Origin: Blastopirellula marina
Lineage (GTDB): Bacteria; Planctomycetota; Planctomycetia; Pirellulales; Pirellulaceae
Reading direction: 5' to 3'
Assembly: GCF_002967765.1 (NCBI RefSeq)
Contig: NZ_PUHY01000001.1
Coordinates: forward strand, 62,001-126,000
Length of the DNA: 64,000 nt
Both the position numbers and the translations under genes were made by a program. This document shows, piece after piece, positions 43,285 to 54,040 of this stretch; position 1 is the first letter of the stretch; each line of letters begins with the position of its first letter. The notes beneath the pieces were generated by a model that was given only the letters and a program-made list of their open reading frames with translations, did not search any database and had not been told where the DNA came from.

Positions 43285-46200
43285 TTACTTGATGTAGGGA
43301 CGCTCCATCGCGAACAATAGTGCCCGGGCTTGCTTTTTCCATTTTTCATCCAGTTGGTCTGGATATAGGATGGACAGCGTCGTTAAAAGTGCACCGCGTT
43401 GAACCGGCTGAAGGCCTTTCAACAGTGGCTGGAGGTTGGCGGAAAGTTTGTCTTCCTGGAACACCTGCCGAATTCTTTGTCGGAGCTGGTCATTCCCATC
43501 CGGAGGAGACAACGCATCCATCCGATCCAAATAGGGAGTGGGGTCCCTGTCATGATTCCTCGCTAAAGCAGCGAGGTACGGCATCATCTTCGCTTGATTA
43601 AGTTCCGCTACCGGCTGCGCAAGTGCTCTTTCTTGCATTGCCGCGGATGCACCACTTGAGGTCGCCAAAAGATCGAGCATAAACTCTTCCATTTGCTCGC
43701 CTCCGCCCACTTGATAAGCCTGATCAAGCTGGCCTCGCTGCATCAAAGCGAACATAGCCATCGGTGACCCTTGGAAACGATTGCCTGTTTCCATATCAAG
43801 GATCGTTTGCAACTCGACCGAATGACGAATTAAGTCGGTGTAATTTACATCTTCGCTATCCGCCAGCAAACGCCGAATACGAGCCACCATCACCGCTACT
43901 TTACTACGAACCGCACAGGGGTGTTTGAGACAAACATCGAACTTCTCGAGCGCTGCCTGCCAATTGCCCTGAGATGCGTAGACGTAACCGGCCGCGTTGT
44001 TGATCCAAGGATCTTGTGGCCACCTCTTGGCAAGATCAACGAACCTTTCGTCTTGCTCAGGCTCATTTGGCATCAGACGAACCGAGATATACTGCCAGCT
44101 TGGATCGTTAGGGTGCTTGGCAGCCTGATTGAGTTGCTGCTGCTTGATCTGTTCCTTCTGATCTGCCGGAGATAGATCGTATTGGGCACGTAATGCAAGG
44201 ATATCGCTGGGAGACGCTTCCAACCGTTTGGCAAGAATCTCGTCGTAGTCGCTTAGGGACTCCGCATGGCCGAGCCAATCAACGATATAGGGACTGTCCG
44301 CGGTATCGAAAGTGGCATGCACCCGCACGAGCTGTTCGTATTCGTCCGATTCACTAATAACCGGCAAGATTTCGTAGGGAGAGTAGCCAACCGGATTATC
44401 TAACACCGATCGCAATGCCCCGTCACTCTTCGTCTCGACCGAATTGGGTGGATTCTCAAAAACAAATTGAGCCCCCGTTTCGATCCAACGCGGTGCGCCT
44501 AGAAATCGCGGTTGGGTTGGCGACGCATTGCCGTAAACCTTATCCCATTCGATCAGTGGCGCGGCCGAGGCGATGTTGTAAATGTAATGACTAAACGCGG
44601 CACCAGGACGCTCACGTAACGTTTCAATCTCGCGGCCATCCATCGTTGTTGTTGTGAACTGGATTGATCGAAAGGTTCCGAACGTAAAGTCTTTGTGTTG
44701 ATGCGGTCCGAGCGTGACCTTCTGGTCATTAACCATCACGCTTACCGGCGCTTCTAGGCCATTGTAAACCGTCACTTCGGCGGTACCGACGAAAAGGCCT
44801 GCCGCGATCACCGAGAAAACAAGTGCGGCGGCAACCGTGAAACGCAGGACGCTCGGCCCGGTTCCGTCAGCCAAGAGAAACTGACTCCACCAATCGAGCT
44901 TTGTTTGTCGCTCTCGTTCCGAACCACGCTCGCAGGTGCCGTACTTTTCGGGCGAGGTCGCCGAGTCCGGAGCTACTTCGGTTTCCTGCTTACCGAGGTA
45001 GATTGCGGCGACCTTCTTCTCGGCGTGTAGCAGCTCGTCGAGAACCGCGTCACGCAGTGCAGAGAATCGAAACTTCATCGGAACGATCCAGCTATCCACG
45101 ACATCCATCCACTGCGCGATATTGTGCTGATCGGCTGGTGGTAGATCAAACTTCTCGAAAGCGGCCCGCCAGTTCTCAATTTCTAAGGTTTCCAACACAG
45201 CCTTCGGAAGGCGGACGCTTACGGCTTGTACGTCCAGGAGCGCCGCAATCGTGCGAACGACGTTCGCGGCTTCGATGATCTTGCGAAGGTTCTTCGAGCT
45301 CACTCGTCCGGCCGCGGTCGACATGACGGTGACATTTGCCAAGTAGCCGTGTGCATCATCGAGGTCGGCGTAGCTATGCTCGGCATAATGTAGCAACATC
45401 GTCAGACTACGAACGTATTGAGGCCACCCGTTGCCAATTGCATGCGCTGCCGCTTCATGGACCGAGCGGCAATGGGCATCATGTTTCTCGACTTCGCGTA
45501 GGCACAGGTCCCGTTCCTTCTTGACCTCAGCAATCAACTGCGGCAATTTCCGACGTCGGATGACATTCCCACGGTAGCGAACTACGTTACCGGTCGCGTC
45601 ATAGTGCCCTTCCTTCACCCCTTCCAACAAGTTGATTTCTTCTTCCAATCCACGCAGCTCGGTCAGCTTTCCTTGCAGATGCTCGGGATAGAGTTCCGTT
45701 AATGCAGATCGCACGGTGTCCTCGGAAGGTCGATCGCCGTAAAGTTGATTTGCCTCAGCAACAGCGAGCGTAACCGATCGCCCCAAATAAGCACCACGGT
45801 ACGCTTGATCGAACGACTCACATTGGTATTCCTGATCGACCAGCTTGAGGGCTTCCTCCGTCGGCAACAGTTCTGGCTCCTCCTTCAGCTGAATCCGTTC
45901 GATGACAAACTTGGTAACTGATTTCCGTAGTTCTTCTGGATCTTCAAAAAACGTCCAAGCTGATTCTTCCTCGATGTCAACCGAAAGATACGTTCGTTTG
46001 GTGTTCGCCTCGCGCTCGGTATTTGGCGGATGGGTTGCCCACATTTGAGGTGGCTGAGCAAGCTTCTCACTAAATACGCGTACTTCGGCTCCTAAAGTCG
46101 ACTCGGACAGGACAAGTTCTTCGTCGTCCATGATCCGCTGCAAGTGCTGGGCGACCCGAGTCTGAATGGCAAACAAGTCTTCAACTACTCGCCCCTTACC

Positions 46201-47103
46201 CAACTGCGTGTCGGCAAATCCACATGCCTGGCTATACGCTTCGTCCGCCGCTTGCAAACGATACAATCCATGAATTAATGCGTCGCTTCCCGTGACCGAT
46301 ACGGCCACTAGATCGGCTTGAAACTCCATCTCTCGTGAGAGGGCACGATGAGCCAGCACGACCCAGCGAAAGACACTTTCCATAACGGAGCGAATCGCCC
46401 AGACAACCAGTCGCATGATCCAGCCAATCCAGGCCACGCGAAGATCAATTCGGGAAATGAAGTCGAGTGTATGATCGAGAAAATCCCGTTTGGCAATGAT
46501 CGCAGCGGCAATCTGCTCGCCCACATAAACCCAACTGCCCACGGCCATCGAGCGTTGCGCAAAGTGACCAAATTCGTGAGCAAGCACAGCCGTAAGCTCG
46601 GTCCGATTCAGAGCATTTACCAACCCCAGCCCAATCGTCAGATTCTTTTTAGAAGGGATAATAAAGTTCAGGATCGACAGGTCATAAAAAACGCTCGCAT
46701 TCACGCCAGGGCAGAGGAACACGCGATGAGGACGTGGCGCGCCCACGCGATCGGCGAGCTGATAAAGAAACTCAAATAGCTCAGGTTGGTCGGCCGTGGT
46801 GATTTCGCGTCCCGGATCATCAGAACCTTGTCGAACAAACAGCAGGGCTTTCCACAGGAAGATCGACAAGAAGGCGAACGGAACTGCCGTGAAGAACGCC
46901 GCCACCGAACCTTGTCCGCCAGCGATCACCCCGAGAATCATCCGGTAGGTGGTATAAGTAAACCAGCTAGCGAGTCCCACGTAGAGAACGAGGAATGCGA
47001 ATAATCCCAGTACGGCAAGCCAAACTCGGCGGCGGTATGATGCAGACGCCTTAGCAAAGTCAGGCGGAGTGTGGATCTTGGGGAGAAGATCAGTCGAGCT
47101 CAC
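43285..47103 (-). CDS. Very large M48-family membrane metallopeptidase
   Basis: The 1272-residue protein has helices near 28-50 and 60-90. An M48 protease domain with the zinc motif His176-Glu-Phe-Gly-His180 follows, with a further Glu in Arg-Glu-Met-Glu-Phe-Gln-Ala-Asp. A long cytoplasmic region (about 340-740) leads to another membrane helix (about 760-780). The C-terminal 450 residues are rich in TPR-like helices. Ordinary M48 proteases (HtpX/Ste24) have 280-450 residues. Its likely role is proteolytic quality control at the membrane with a built-in protein-binding tail. It is a single-gene unit convergent with the DUF1501 gene. Confidence 0.82.
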   Translation of the reverse strand: MSSTDLLPKIHTPPDFAKASASYRRRVWLAVLGLFAFLVLYVGLASWFTYTTYRMILGVIAGGQGSVAAFFTAVPFAFLSIFLWKALLFVRQGSDDPGREITTADQPELFEFLYQLADRVGAPRPHRVFLCPGVNASVFYDLSILNFIIPSKKNLTIGLGLVNALNRTELTAVLAHEFGHFAQRSMAVGSWVYVGEQIAAAIIAKRDFLDHTLDFISRIDLRVAWIGWIMRLVVWAIRSVMESVFRWVVLAHRALSREMEFQADLVAVSVTGSDALIHGLYRLQAADEAYSQACGFADTQLGKGRVVEDLFAIQTRVAQHLQRIMDDEELVLSESTLGAEVRVFSEKLAQPPQMWATHPPNTEREANTKRTYLSVDIEEESAWTFFEDPEELRKSVTKFVIERIQLKEEPELLPTEEALKLVDQEYQCESFDQAYRGAYLGRSVTLAVAEANQLYGDRPSEDTVRSALTELYPEHLQGKLTELRGLEEEINLLEGVKEGHYDATGNVVRYRGNVIRRRKLPQLIAEVKKERDLCLREVEKHDAHCRSVHEAAAHAIGNGWPQYVRSLTMLLHYAEHSYADLDDAHGYLANVTVMSTAAGRVSSKNLRKIIEAANVVRTIAALLDVQAVSVRLPKAVLETLEIENWRAAFEKFDLPPADQHNIAQWMDVVDSWIVPMKFRFSALRDAVLDELLHAEKKVAAIYLGKQETEVAPDSATSPEKYGTCERGSERERQTKLDWWSQFLLADGTGPSVLRFTVAAALVFSVIAAGLFVGTAEVTVYNGLEAPVSVMVNDQKVTLGPHQHKDFTFGTFRSIQFTTTTMDGREIETLRERPGAAFSHYIYNIASAAPLIEWDKVYGNASPTQPRFLGAPRWIETGAQFVFENPPNSVETKSDGALRSVLDNPVGYSPYEILPVISESDEYEQLVRVHATFDTADSPYIVDWLGHAESLSDYDEILAKRLEASPSDILALRAQYDLSPADQKEQIKQQQLNQAAKHPNDPSWQYISVRLMPNEPEQDERFVDLAKRWPQDPWINNAAGYVYASQGNWQAALEKFDVCLKHPCAVRSKVAVMVARIRRLLADSEDVNYTDLIRHSVELQTILDMETGNRFQGSPMAMFALMQRGQLDQAYQVGGGEQMEEFMLDLLATSSGASAAMQERALAQPVAELNQAKMMPYLAALARNHDRDPTPYLDRMDALSPPDGNDQLRQRIRQVFQEDKLSANLQPLLKGLQPVQRGALLTTLSILYPDQLDEKWKKQARALLFAMERPYIK

Positions 47104-47219
47104 GATGAAGGCCCTTGTGCGAGGGGGCGAATAATCGAAAGCTCAAAGATACCAATCCCAAGCGCGCGATGCGAACACTTTCATCGATTGGAAGTACTCG
47201 CGTGGTAACTTAGCTGGTT

Positions 47220-48890
47220 CTAGCGTGGGCCAAATCGACGACGATAATCGCCGCGTGAAGGTTCCTCCCGACTTGGCTCGGTGGAGGAAGGTTCCTCCGC
47301 CTTGGCAGCGGCGGCTTCCTCGGCCTCTTTCAGTTTGGCCTGAGCCGCTTCTGGATCGTCGATCGCCTCTTGGCTAGGCTTGACGATTAAAGACCATCCA
47401 TGAAGAACGCCGGAACGTTCGCTACGGCTAGCCCGGATCATCAACTGCCAGGTACCCTTCAAGTTCTTCCCACGAAACTGATTCAAACCTGGCTGGCGTT
47501 TTTCAAGTGCCTCGGGTTGAAATGACCCTGAAAACGGTGGTCGCGAACGAGTAATTCGATCTCGAGCGTCGTCATCGAACGTCGTTTTGTCGAAATGATC
47601 ATCACTGCCACCGACGCTGGTAAACAATTCCACGCGCTGTCCTTCTGGACCAATTAAGTAACCGTCAAGCTGTTCCACATACGTATGGGTTATCGAAAGC
47701 TGAACGTTCAAATCACCGATAAGGTAATCCTCGCCGACTTCGATCTCGGAAACAACGATCGAGCGTGGCAACAGGACTTCGGCTTCGTTGTTTGAGTAAG
47801 CCCCGCCTGAAACCGTGTTTAAGGACAAAACTTCATCAATCGTGATAATGCCGTCCTGATTATTATCGTACGAAGCGAACTGGCTAAGCGCCGCATCGTC
47901 CCACTCGTCGGTGAATTCCGACATCATGACTTGTTGGTCACCGTCACTATCCCGTTCAAAGAACCACGTCGGGACGGCTTCTTGACGCGAATTGGCCGCT
48001 CGCTCCATGGTCGCAAAGAGATACTGAGACAACTCGTCAGCGTCGACCGCACCGTCGCGATTGTAATCGACTTTGGCCACCGATATCCCTGCCGCAGACA
48101 TTTCTTGCGGCTCGAGTTGGTCATTGCGGTTGTAGTCGTACCGCTCCAAAATGCTTCGCGCCAGCGAATCACTGCCGCGATCACCATTTCGCGATGCCCC
48201 CGCGCCACTCAGGGCTCGCCAATCGCTTCGTTGGTCGTTGGCTCGTGAACCGGCGTCACCGATTGAGCCTAAACTGGTCAGCGAACGTTTTTCGGCCGTA
48301 CGACGTTTGGCATAGCGTTGGGTGAGTTCAGCTAGAGTCAATTGGCGATCACGATTCAAATCGGACGTGCTGGGATCACGGCCATCCCAATGGGCATCGG
48401 CAATCTCTTCCGCGTCGAGTTTCCCGTCGCGATTGCGATCCCATCGCCGCATCGTCCGTTCGGCTTCTTCAACATCGGCCTGGATGTAGTCGTACTTGAC
48501 CTCACCGATTCCGAAGGCAGGAATCAGCTTTTGATCTGGATCGATCCCGAATCCCTTCATGGTCGGCTCGTTGGAGCTAGTCCCGCGCGAAGCGGATGAG
48601 GAACCACCATTGCGTCGCTGAGCATGCAGGCGAGCGGCCTGCTCGAGTTTCTCGACTGAGTTTGGTCGTGAAAGGCTGATCCCGTATGGGACTGCGAACT
48701 CTTCGAGGTAACGGCGTCCTCGATCCGAGATCTCGTCTGGCTCGATAAAGCCATTGCGATCGTCATCAATGCGTCGAATCCATTCGCCTTGAGCGTAGAT
48801 CATGCCCGGCATGATCCACAGCGTGCCAACGACGGCCAACAAAATGGCGACCGAGCGGACGGATGACATTGGAGCGGTTGCCAGAAGCAT
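47220..48890 (-). CDS. Secreted EF-hand protein with proprotein-convertase P-like domain
   Basis: The 556-residue protein has a signal peptide (about 8-33). Residues 35-350 contain about seven EF-hand-like Ca2+ loops of the Asp-x-Asn-x-Asp-Gly type. A P-domain-like beta sandwich (about 375-505) contains Leu-x-Gly-Tyr-Leu-Ile-Gly-Pro-Glu-Gly and Gly-Thr-Trp-Gln-Leu. The tail is Glu/Ala/Ser-rich and ends in Arg. Some loops are degenerate. The ATG overlaps the previous stop by one base (TAATG) with GAGGT upstream, so it is coupled to the secretin-N protein gene. It lacks any protease domain; a calcium-dependent binding or assembly role outside the cell membrane is likely. Confidence 0.78.
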   Translation of the reverse strand: MLLATAPMSSVRSVAILLAVVGTLWIMPGMIYAQGEWIRRIDDDRNGFIEPDEISDRGRRYLEEFAVPYGISLSRPNSVEKLEQAARLHAQRRNGGSSSASRGTSSNEPTMKGFGIDPDQKLIPAFGIGEVKYDYIQADVEEAERTMRRWDRNRDGKLDAEEIADAHWDGRDPSTSDLNRDRQLTLAELTQRYAKRRTAEKRSLTSLGSIGDAGSRANDQRSDWRALSGAGASRNGDRGSDSLARSILERYDYNRNDQLEPQEMSAAGISVAKVDYNRDGAVDADELSQYLFATMERAANSRQEAVPTWFFERDSDGDQQVMMSEFTDEWDDAALSQFASYDNNQDGIITIDEVLSLNTVSGGAYSNNEAEVLLPRSIVVSEIEVGEDYLIGDLNVQLSITHTYVEQLDGYLIGPEGQRVELFTSVGGSDDHFDKTTFDDDARDRITRSRPPFSGSFQPEALEKRQPGLNQFRGKNLKGTWQLMIRASRSERSGVLHGWSLIVKPSQEAIDDPEAAQAKLKEAEEAAAAKAEEPSSTEPSREEPSRGDYRRRFGPR

Positions 48891-51556
48891 TATCGACCTC
48901 GGTAGGAACGTGGGTCACGGCGATCTCGCGAGGATGACGACTGGCCAGTTTGTTCAGCCAGGATTTGCGAAATCGTTTCTTTGGAAATACCGCTGGAGGC
49001 AGAGATCACACGAACCGAACGCTCGCTACGACGATCGACCGTTTCCACGAGCGATTCAACTTCGGCGAACAAGGAATCAGGCGCTGTAATCACAAGTGAG
49101 TTGCTTGACTCGTGGACAGCAACCGCCATTTTAGGTTCGCTACCGCGGACGGGATTGTCGTCGACGCTGCGCTGTTCGTTCTGACCACGACGGTCGTCGC
49201 CACGTTGATCGTTATTGGCACGTTGTTGAGCGGCTCGCTGCGTGGTGGTGTCGATACGGGTCGGGAAAGCTTCGCGAATGACTTCCGCCACTTCTTCCGC
49301 CCGGGCATGTTTCAGTTCAATAATGTGCGAACGCCCCGAGGTCTCGATCGCCGTGATACTGGAATCTTTATCGATGATCTTCATGTAGCCTTCGATCATC
49401 GCAATATCTTCTTTCGTGCCCTGCACGATCAACCGGTTGAGTCGAGCGTCGGAAACCACGGTTGCCGTCCCTGCCGTCACCGTAGTCACACCGTCACGCT
49501 CGAACAGAAAACTTCCGAAGTAACCACTCGAACTCGAGTAATTGCTGCTGCCATTGATTAGGGTGTCAGAAGCCGGATCGGCCAAGGCATTGCCGCCGTC
49601 AAGAAGGTCGGCCAGCATCTTTACTGCTTCCTCTGCGGTGACGTACTTCAGATAGTAAACGACCGTTGGAGAGATCGTTTTTTTATCTTGGGTCGTGATC
49701 GTACGAAGATGTTCTTCAAACCGATCGAGGGCGTCCAGATCCTGCGATTGAAGCAGAATGCCGTTAGGCACGACCTGACTACGGATTGGAGCCATCGCCT
49801 TTTCGGTCGTGATTGTGCTACTGATTGCATCTCCGTAGCTGGCCGATACGGACACGAAATCGTCGCGATCGCTTAACGAAGGTCGACGATCGGCAGGTTC
49901 TTTTGCCTCTTGTGGCGGCGAAGTGGTTTGTGTTGCATCGGAGTCTTCTTGATCGCTATCAGACAACTCAGGAAAGACCGTCCGTTCGATCACGGGTGCT
50001 TGTGTATCCTCAGCAGGTGGCAAAATCTGGAGGCAATTCGCTCCTTGCCAATGCTGCTTAGCCGTTTGCAAGACGTCTAAACGCTGCGGACCGGTCAGGG
50101 GGACGAATCGCAGGTCGCTGCTGTTCTTAGCTTGGCCTTTCGAGTCGAGGCGTGTGATCAGATCCTCAATTTGCTTAATCTGCTCGCCAGTTCCACGAAC
50201 AAATAGGCGGCGTTCACCAGGATCTGCATCGACTTTAGGTGGTTTCACGCGTGGCTCTTCATCACGACCACGGCGACGATCATCGTCGTCCGTAGTCGGA
50301 AGCTCGAACATCTCGCCAATTAGTGAGACCGCGAAGTACGGATCGACCGACTTGAGTTCGACTACGGCGAATTCGACCGACGGTGCCTGCAGTTCTTCAA
50401 TTGTTTCGCGGATTAACTGATGAACCTCGTTGTCAGCCAGAGCGACGATGGAATTGCTTTCTGGTTGCATGGTCAAACGTAGGGACTTATCAGCCAAAAC
50501 CGTTTGCAATACTTCGTAAACGATTTGCAGATTGTCGCCAGTAACGTCATGCGCAATCAGCGTCTTGGCTTTCTCCGCCGCTTGCGACTCGTCTGGCACA
50601 TCGACCACTTTCAGAAGTGATTCCAGCCGATCGAGCTTCTCTGCGGATCCGACAGCGAACATTCGCTTACCGGAGATGTCGGTGGTGATCGTAATATCGA
50701 GCCCGTTGGTTTCGCCGTTAGGGATACCAAGGTGGGTACCAGCGACCATTAGTACCGTTTCTGCGTCGACATGCTTCAAATCGAATCGCTTGACAACAGC
50801 GTCATCTTCTTCTGGCTGCTGCATTGCGTTGAGCACACGCATCGCACTGCGAAGATTTTTGGCACTGTCGGTGATGATCAGCTGATTTGATTTTGGAAGG
50901 ACGACAGGAGTCGTGATGAGCTTAAGCGGCTGCATCTCGTTGATCACTTCGGTTGGCACCAGCTCGCCTAGTGGGACAAAGCATTTCACCACTTCATGAT
51001 CATCAATGCCTTCCAATTCATCGAGCGTAACAACCGTTGACATGGCATCGAGTTGCTGGAGCCCACGAGGATCGCCCAGGTTGATTACGGAAAGAAGTTG
51101 ACCGCGTCGAACGAGCGTGAAACCGCGAGGCAGCAAAAACAGATTCAACCGTGTGATCGCCTCATTAACAGTGAAGTAGTCGCCATCGGCGTAGCTAAAG
51201 CTTCCGGTAGGGACTTCATCAACGTAAAGCGACAAATCACCAGCCTCAGCAATCCATTCAAAAACGTCACGCCACGATGCCCCGCTGAAGGAAAATCGCA
51301 GTCGATCATTGACCGTGCTGGATGTTGCCGTGCTCGCTGATGTGACGCTCGAAGGAGCAGTTGGCGAAGCTGGAGTCGTCGATTCTTCTTCGGAAGTTTC
51401 TTCCGTAGCGTCTTCCACCGCAGCCGGAGGAATGACGGGGCTTGTTTCTTCCTGGGCGTTTGCCGCAGACGTTACGCCGGTGAAGATCACACACCAGGCG
51501 AGAACGGGTGAGGAGATCCATCGTGAATCTCCAACAACAAATGAAGCGCGTCGCAT
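48890..51556 (-). CDS. Secretin N-domain-repeat protein without visible pore domain
   Basis: The 888-residue exported protein has a signal peptide (about 15-35) and an acidic Thr/Ser-rich linker. Several N1/N2-type ring-building domains resemble those of GspD/PilQ secretins, with repeated strands such as Leu-Ile-Ile-Thr-Asp-Ser-Ala followed by a helix. The C-terminus is Arg/Gln/Asp-rich. The conserved C-terminal secretin pore domain is not seen. It is coupled to the EF-hand protein gene. It may form a periplasmic ring or scaffold rather than a secretion channel. Planctomycetes carry several such proteins. Confidence 0.75.
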   Translation of the reverse strand: MRRASFVVGDSRWISSPVLAWCVIFTGVTSAANAQEETSPVIPPAAVEDATEETSEEESTTPASPTAPSSVTSASTATSSTVNDRLRFSFSGASWRDVFEWIAEAGDLSLYVDEVPTGSFSYADGDYFTVNEAITRLNLFLLPRGFTLVRRGQLLSVINLGDPRGLQQLDAMSTVVTLDELEGIDDHEVVKCFVPLGELVPTEVINEMQPLKLITTPVVLPKSNQLIITDSAKNLRSAMRVLNAMQQPEEDDAVVKRFDLKHVDAETVLMVAGTHLGIPNGETNGLDITITTDISGKRMFAVGSAEKLDRLESLLKVVDVPDESQAAEKAKTLIAHDVTGDNLQIVYEVLQTVLADKSLRLTMQPESNSIVALADNEVHQLIRETIEELQAPSVEFAVVELKSVDPYFAVSLIGEMFELPTTDDDDRRRGRDEEPRVKPPKVDADPGERRLFVRGTGEQIKQIEDLITRLDSKGQAKNSSDLRFVPLTGPQRLDVLQTAKQHWQGANCLQILPPAEDTQAPVIERTVFPELSDSDQEDSDATQTTSPPQEAKEPADRRPSLSDRDDFVSVSASYGDAISSTITTEKAMAPIRSQVVPNGILLQSQDLDALDRFEEHLRTITTQDKKTISPTVVYYLKYVTAEEAVKMLADLLDGGNALADPASDTLINGSSNYSSSSGYFGSFLFERDGVTTVTAGTATVVSDARLNRLIVQGTKEDIAMIEGYMKIIDKDSSITAIETSGRSHIIELKHARAEEVAEVIREAFPTRIDTTTQRAAQQRANNDQRGDDRRGQNEQRSVDDNPVRGSEPKMAVAVHESSNSLVITAPDSLFAEVESLVETVDRRSERSVRVISASSGISKETISQILAEQTGQSSSSRDRRDPRSYRGR

Positions 51557-51969
51557 GATCAGTTTTGCCGGGCATTATGCCCGACCCCCGTGGTGGATTC
51601 GCTGCTTGCGAATTGGTGGGTCGGTGAATTCTGCCACCTCAAACAATCCATCAGAGAAACACCGTTCACTGTAGAAGCGGTGACCCTTCGGATGATTGGC
51701 AGGAGGTTTCCTTCGCGTGGGTTTGAAAGAAACCTTAGTTAAGGTGGGAACAATTTCGATCGCGGGTAAGCGATCTGGCAGGATTTGAAATCTTTATATG
51801 TACACGTTTTAGATCGATTGGCCGGATACGTCAATATTTTCCTGTTCGTTCAAGGCTACTTGAGTAAACAAGTCACGCTAGTTTAAACGTGGAGATCACC
51901 AACACATATGCGTAACTGCTGAGACATTGGCAATTACACGGAACAATCCCCCTACCAGGACTGATTTCT
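51557..51969. other. Intergenic region between divergent genes
   Basis: The 413-bp stretch lies between the divergent secretin-N and EEP genes and should contain both promoters. A palindrome ACCTTA-GT-TAAGGT is at 51732-51745. AGGTTTC and GAAACCT form a further, wider inverted pair next to it. I see no convincing small gene and no clear -35/-10 pair. Confidence 0.4.
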
Positions 51970-52755
51970 GTGAAGTTTTTGATCGCCGCCGTTTTCGTTG
52001 TTCTCGTGGGCGGAGCGGCTCAGGCCAATGAGCCTAATCAATCAATCATTCGCGTACTAACGTACAACATCCATCATGGGGAAGGAACCGACGGAAACGT
52101 CGACTTGCAACGGATTGCCGACGTAATTCGTCGTGCGAACCCTGATTTCGTTGCCCTGCAAGAGGTCGATCGGAATACACAGCGCACAGGTGGGATTGAC
52201 CAAACCAAGCAGTTGGCCGAGCTTACCGGGATGCATGGCTACTTCTTCCGTCAGATCGATTTTGCGGGAGGCGAATATGGCCAGGCGATTCTAACCAAGT
52301 CTGACTTAATCGAACGTCAACAATTCATGCTGCCGGGCGAGCCTGAGCGAGAACAGCGTTTACTCGCACGGGCACTGTTCACCGTTGGTGGCAAACAATT
52401 ATGGTTTGCCACGACCCATCTTCATCATGCGGACAATGACATTCGAGAGGGCCAAGTCGCGGCGTTGAATGCATTATTCCCCAAGATTGATCCGATGAAG
52501 CAGCCCGCAATCGTTTGTGGGGACTTCAATGCGGTCCCTGAAAGTCAGGCCATGAAAACCATTGCAGGCGCATGGACAATCTCAGGAGCGGAAAAGAATC
52601 TGCCGACCTTCCCTGCCGTAAAGCCGACTCGACAGATAGACTATGTCATCGTTCGGGGCGCTAACGAAATGCGAGTTATCTCCACAACAGTCCTCGCCGA
52701 ACCGCTTGCCTCGGATCATTGCCCCCTAATGGTGGAGATTGCGATTACCCCATAG
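51970..52755 (+). CDS. Secreted endonuclease/exonuclease/phosphatase-family hydrolase
   Basis: The 261-residue protein starts at a GTG followed by a signal peptide (about 1-19, Ala-Gln-Ala). It is a complete EEP fold: Tyr-Asn-Ile-His-His at the first strand, Leu-Gln-Glu-Val-Asp metal site, Cys-Gly-Asp-Phe-Asn-Ala-Val-Pro and a final Ser-Asp-His-Cys-Pro-Leu. Family members cleave phosphodiesters in nucleic acids, sphingomyelin or inositol phosphates. Being exported, it may scavenge phosphate or act on extracellular DNA; the substrate is open. It is a single-gene unit. Confidence 0.88.
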   Translation: MKFLIAAVFVVLVGGAAQANEPNQSIIRVLTYNIHHGEGTDGNVDLQRIADVIRRANPDFVALQEVDRNTQRTGGIDQTKQLAELTGMHGYFFRQIDFAGGEYGQAILTKSDLIERQQFMLPGEPEREQRLLARALFTVGGKQLWFATTHLHHADNDIREGQVAALNALFPKIDPMKQPAIVCGDFNAVPESQAMKTIAGAWTISGAEKNLPTFPAVKPTRQIDYVIVRGANEMRVISTTVLAEPLASDHCPLMVEIAITP

Positions 52756-52987
52756 CTAGCGGATCGCAATCAATCTAAGCCAGGAATTTCGCCAAGAAAT
52801 GCTTGACGGGCGGTCTTCTGCGCAAATCAAAGAAATTTCTGCCATTTAACGAAGAGAATCGAATCCCACCTCGATGCTAGAATCGTGCATGTAGTTTTTA
52901 CTCTCTTCATCATGCACCTTTGGCCAGCTTGTCGCGCGGTCAGAGCCCCCAGGACTTATTTGCTCTTCATCGTTGGGAGGGATCGTA

Positions 52988-53983
52988 ATGAACCGGAATT
53001 TTCGTCGTGCGGGCTTTACGCTCGTGGAACTGTTGGTCGTTATCGCAATCATCGGCGTTTTGATTGCTCTACTTCTGCCTGCCGTGCAACAAGCTCGTGA
53101 AGCGGCTCGCCGGATGCAGTGCAGCAACAATCTGAAGCAGATTGGTTTGGCTTTGCACAACTATGAAAACACTCACCTGAAGTTCCCTCCAGGACAGTGC
53201 CTGGAAAATGGATCGCCGGATGCGTCGACACACGCATTCATTCTTCCGTTCCTGGAACAAGGCAACGTTCATGACCTGTTCGACTTCCGATATTCGATCA
53301 ACGGTAGTTCGGCGAACGTCGCGGCCACCCGTCAGCAATTGGAAGCCTACCAATGTCCGTCGGATATCCAGCCTGCCGGTAACACGATTTCGACTGGTAC
53401 GTTCGTCTACGGTGGAACAAGCTACATGCAGAATATCGGCGCTAAGGGCACCCTCGTGACTTCCGAATACGATTCGTCACTGGCCGGTCCTTTCTATCGC
53501 AACTCAGCAACTCGCTTCGCAGACTTCATCGATGGAACGAGCAACACGGCGATGTTTGCCGAAATTAAAAAGGGTCCTAGTGGATCTTCGTCGCGATTGG
53601 TGATCCCTGCTGGCGATCCACGTGACTTCCGCGTGGCAACCTCGGTGTCCGCTGGTTTCTTCGGAAATGACGCTTTGACACCACCATCTGATTGTGAAAC
53701 ACGTAGCACCTACGCTTGGACCTACCGTGGATTGCAGTACTACCGTGGTAACTTTATCACGACGTTCTACACCCACACGCTTACTCCGAATCAGAAACGT
53801 CGTGACTGCTTGGACGGTTCGATCGGCTCGCGAGGTCACATTGCCGCACGTAGTTATCACCCAGGTGGGGCGATGACCTGCTTCGGCGACGGTTCGGTCT
53901 CGTTCATGCAAGACACGATTGACCAGGTTACTTGGCGATCGCTCGGCACCATGCAGGGTGGTGAAGTTGTTTCGCGTAACTAA
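52988..53983 (+). CDS. DUF1559 protein with type IV pilin-like N-terminus
   Basis: The protein has 331 residues from the ATG at 52988, which has GGGAGGGATC before it; a TTG at 52973 is less likely. It shows a prepilin cleavage motif Gly-Phe-Thr-Leu-Val-Glu and a hydrophobic helix, then the DUF1559 (SBP_bac_10) domain. That domain has Arg-Arg-x-Gln-Cys-x-Asn-Asn-Leu-Lys-Gln-Ile at its start and His-Pro-Gly-Gly-Ala near its end. Planctomycetes encode many of these pseudopilin-like proteins, probably assembled or displayed on the surface. The small lipoprotein gene downstream is probably in the same operon. Confidence 0.92.
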   Translation: MNRNFRRAGFTLVELLVVIAIIGVLIALLLPAVQQAREAARRMQCSNNLKQIGLALHNYENTHLKFPPGQCLENGSPDASTHAFILPFLEQGNVHDLFDFRYSINGSSANVAATRQQLEAYQCPSDIQPAGNTISTGTFVYGGTSYMQNIGAKGTLVTSEYDSSLAGPFYRNSATRFADFIDGTSNTAMFAEIKKGPSGSSSRLVIPAGDPRDFRVATSVSAGFFGNDALTPPSDCETRSTYAWTYRGLQYYRGNFITTFYTHTLTPNQKRRDCLDGSIGSRGHIAARSYHPGGAMTCFGDGSVSFMQDTIDQVTWRSLGTMQGGEVVSRN

Positions 53984-54040
53984 GGAACGCGAAAAGCTCT
54001 ACTCTTTCCAATCACTTCCCAACAGGAAAACAGGAACGAA

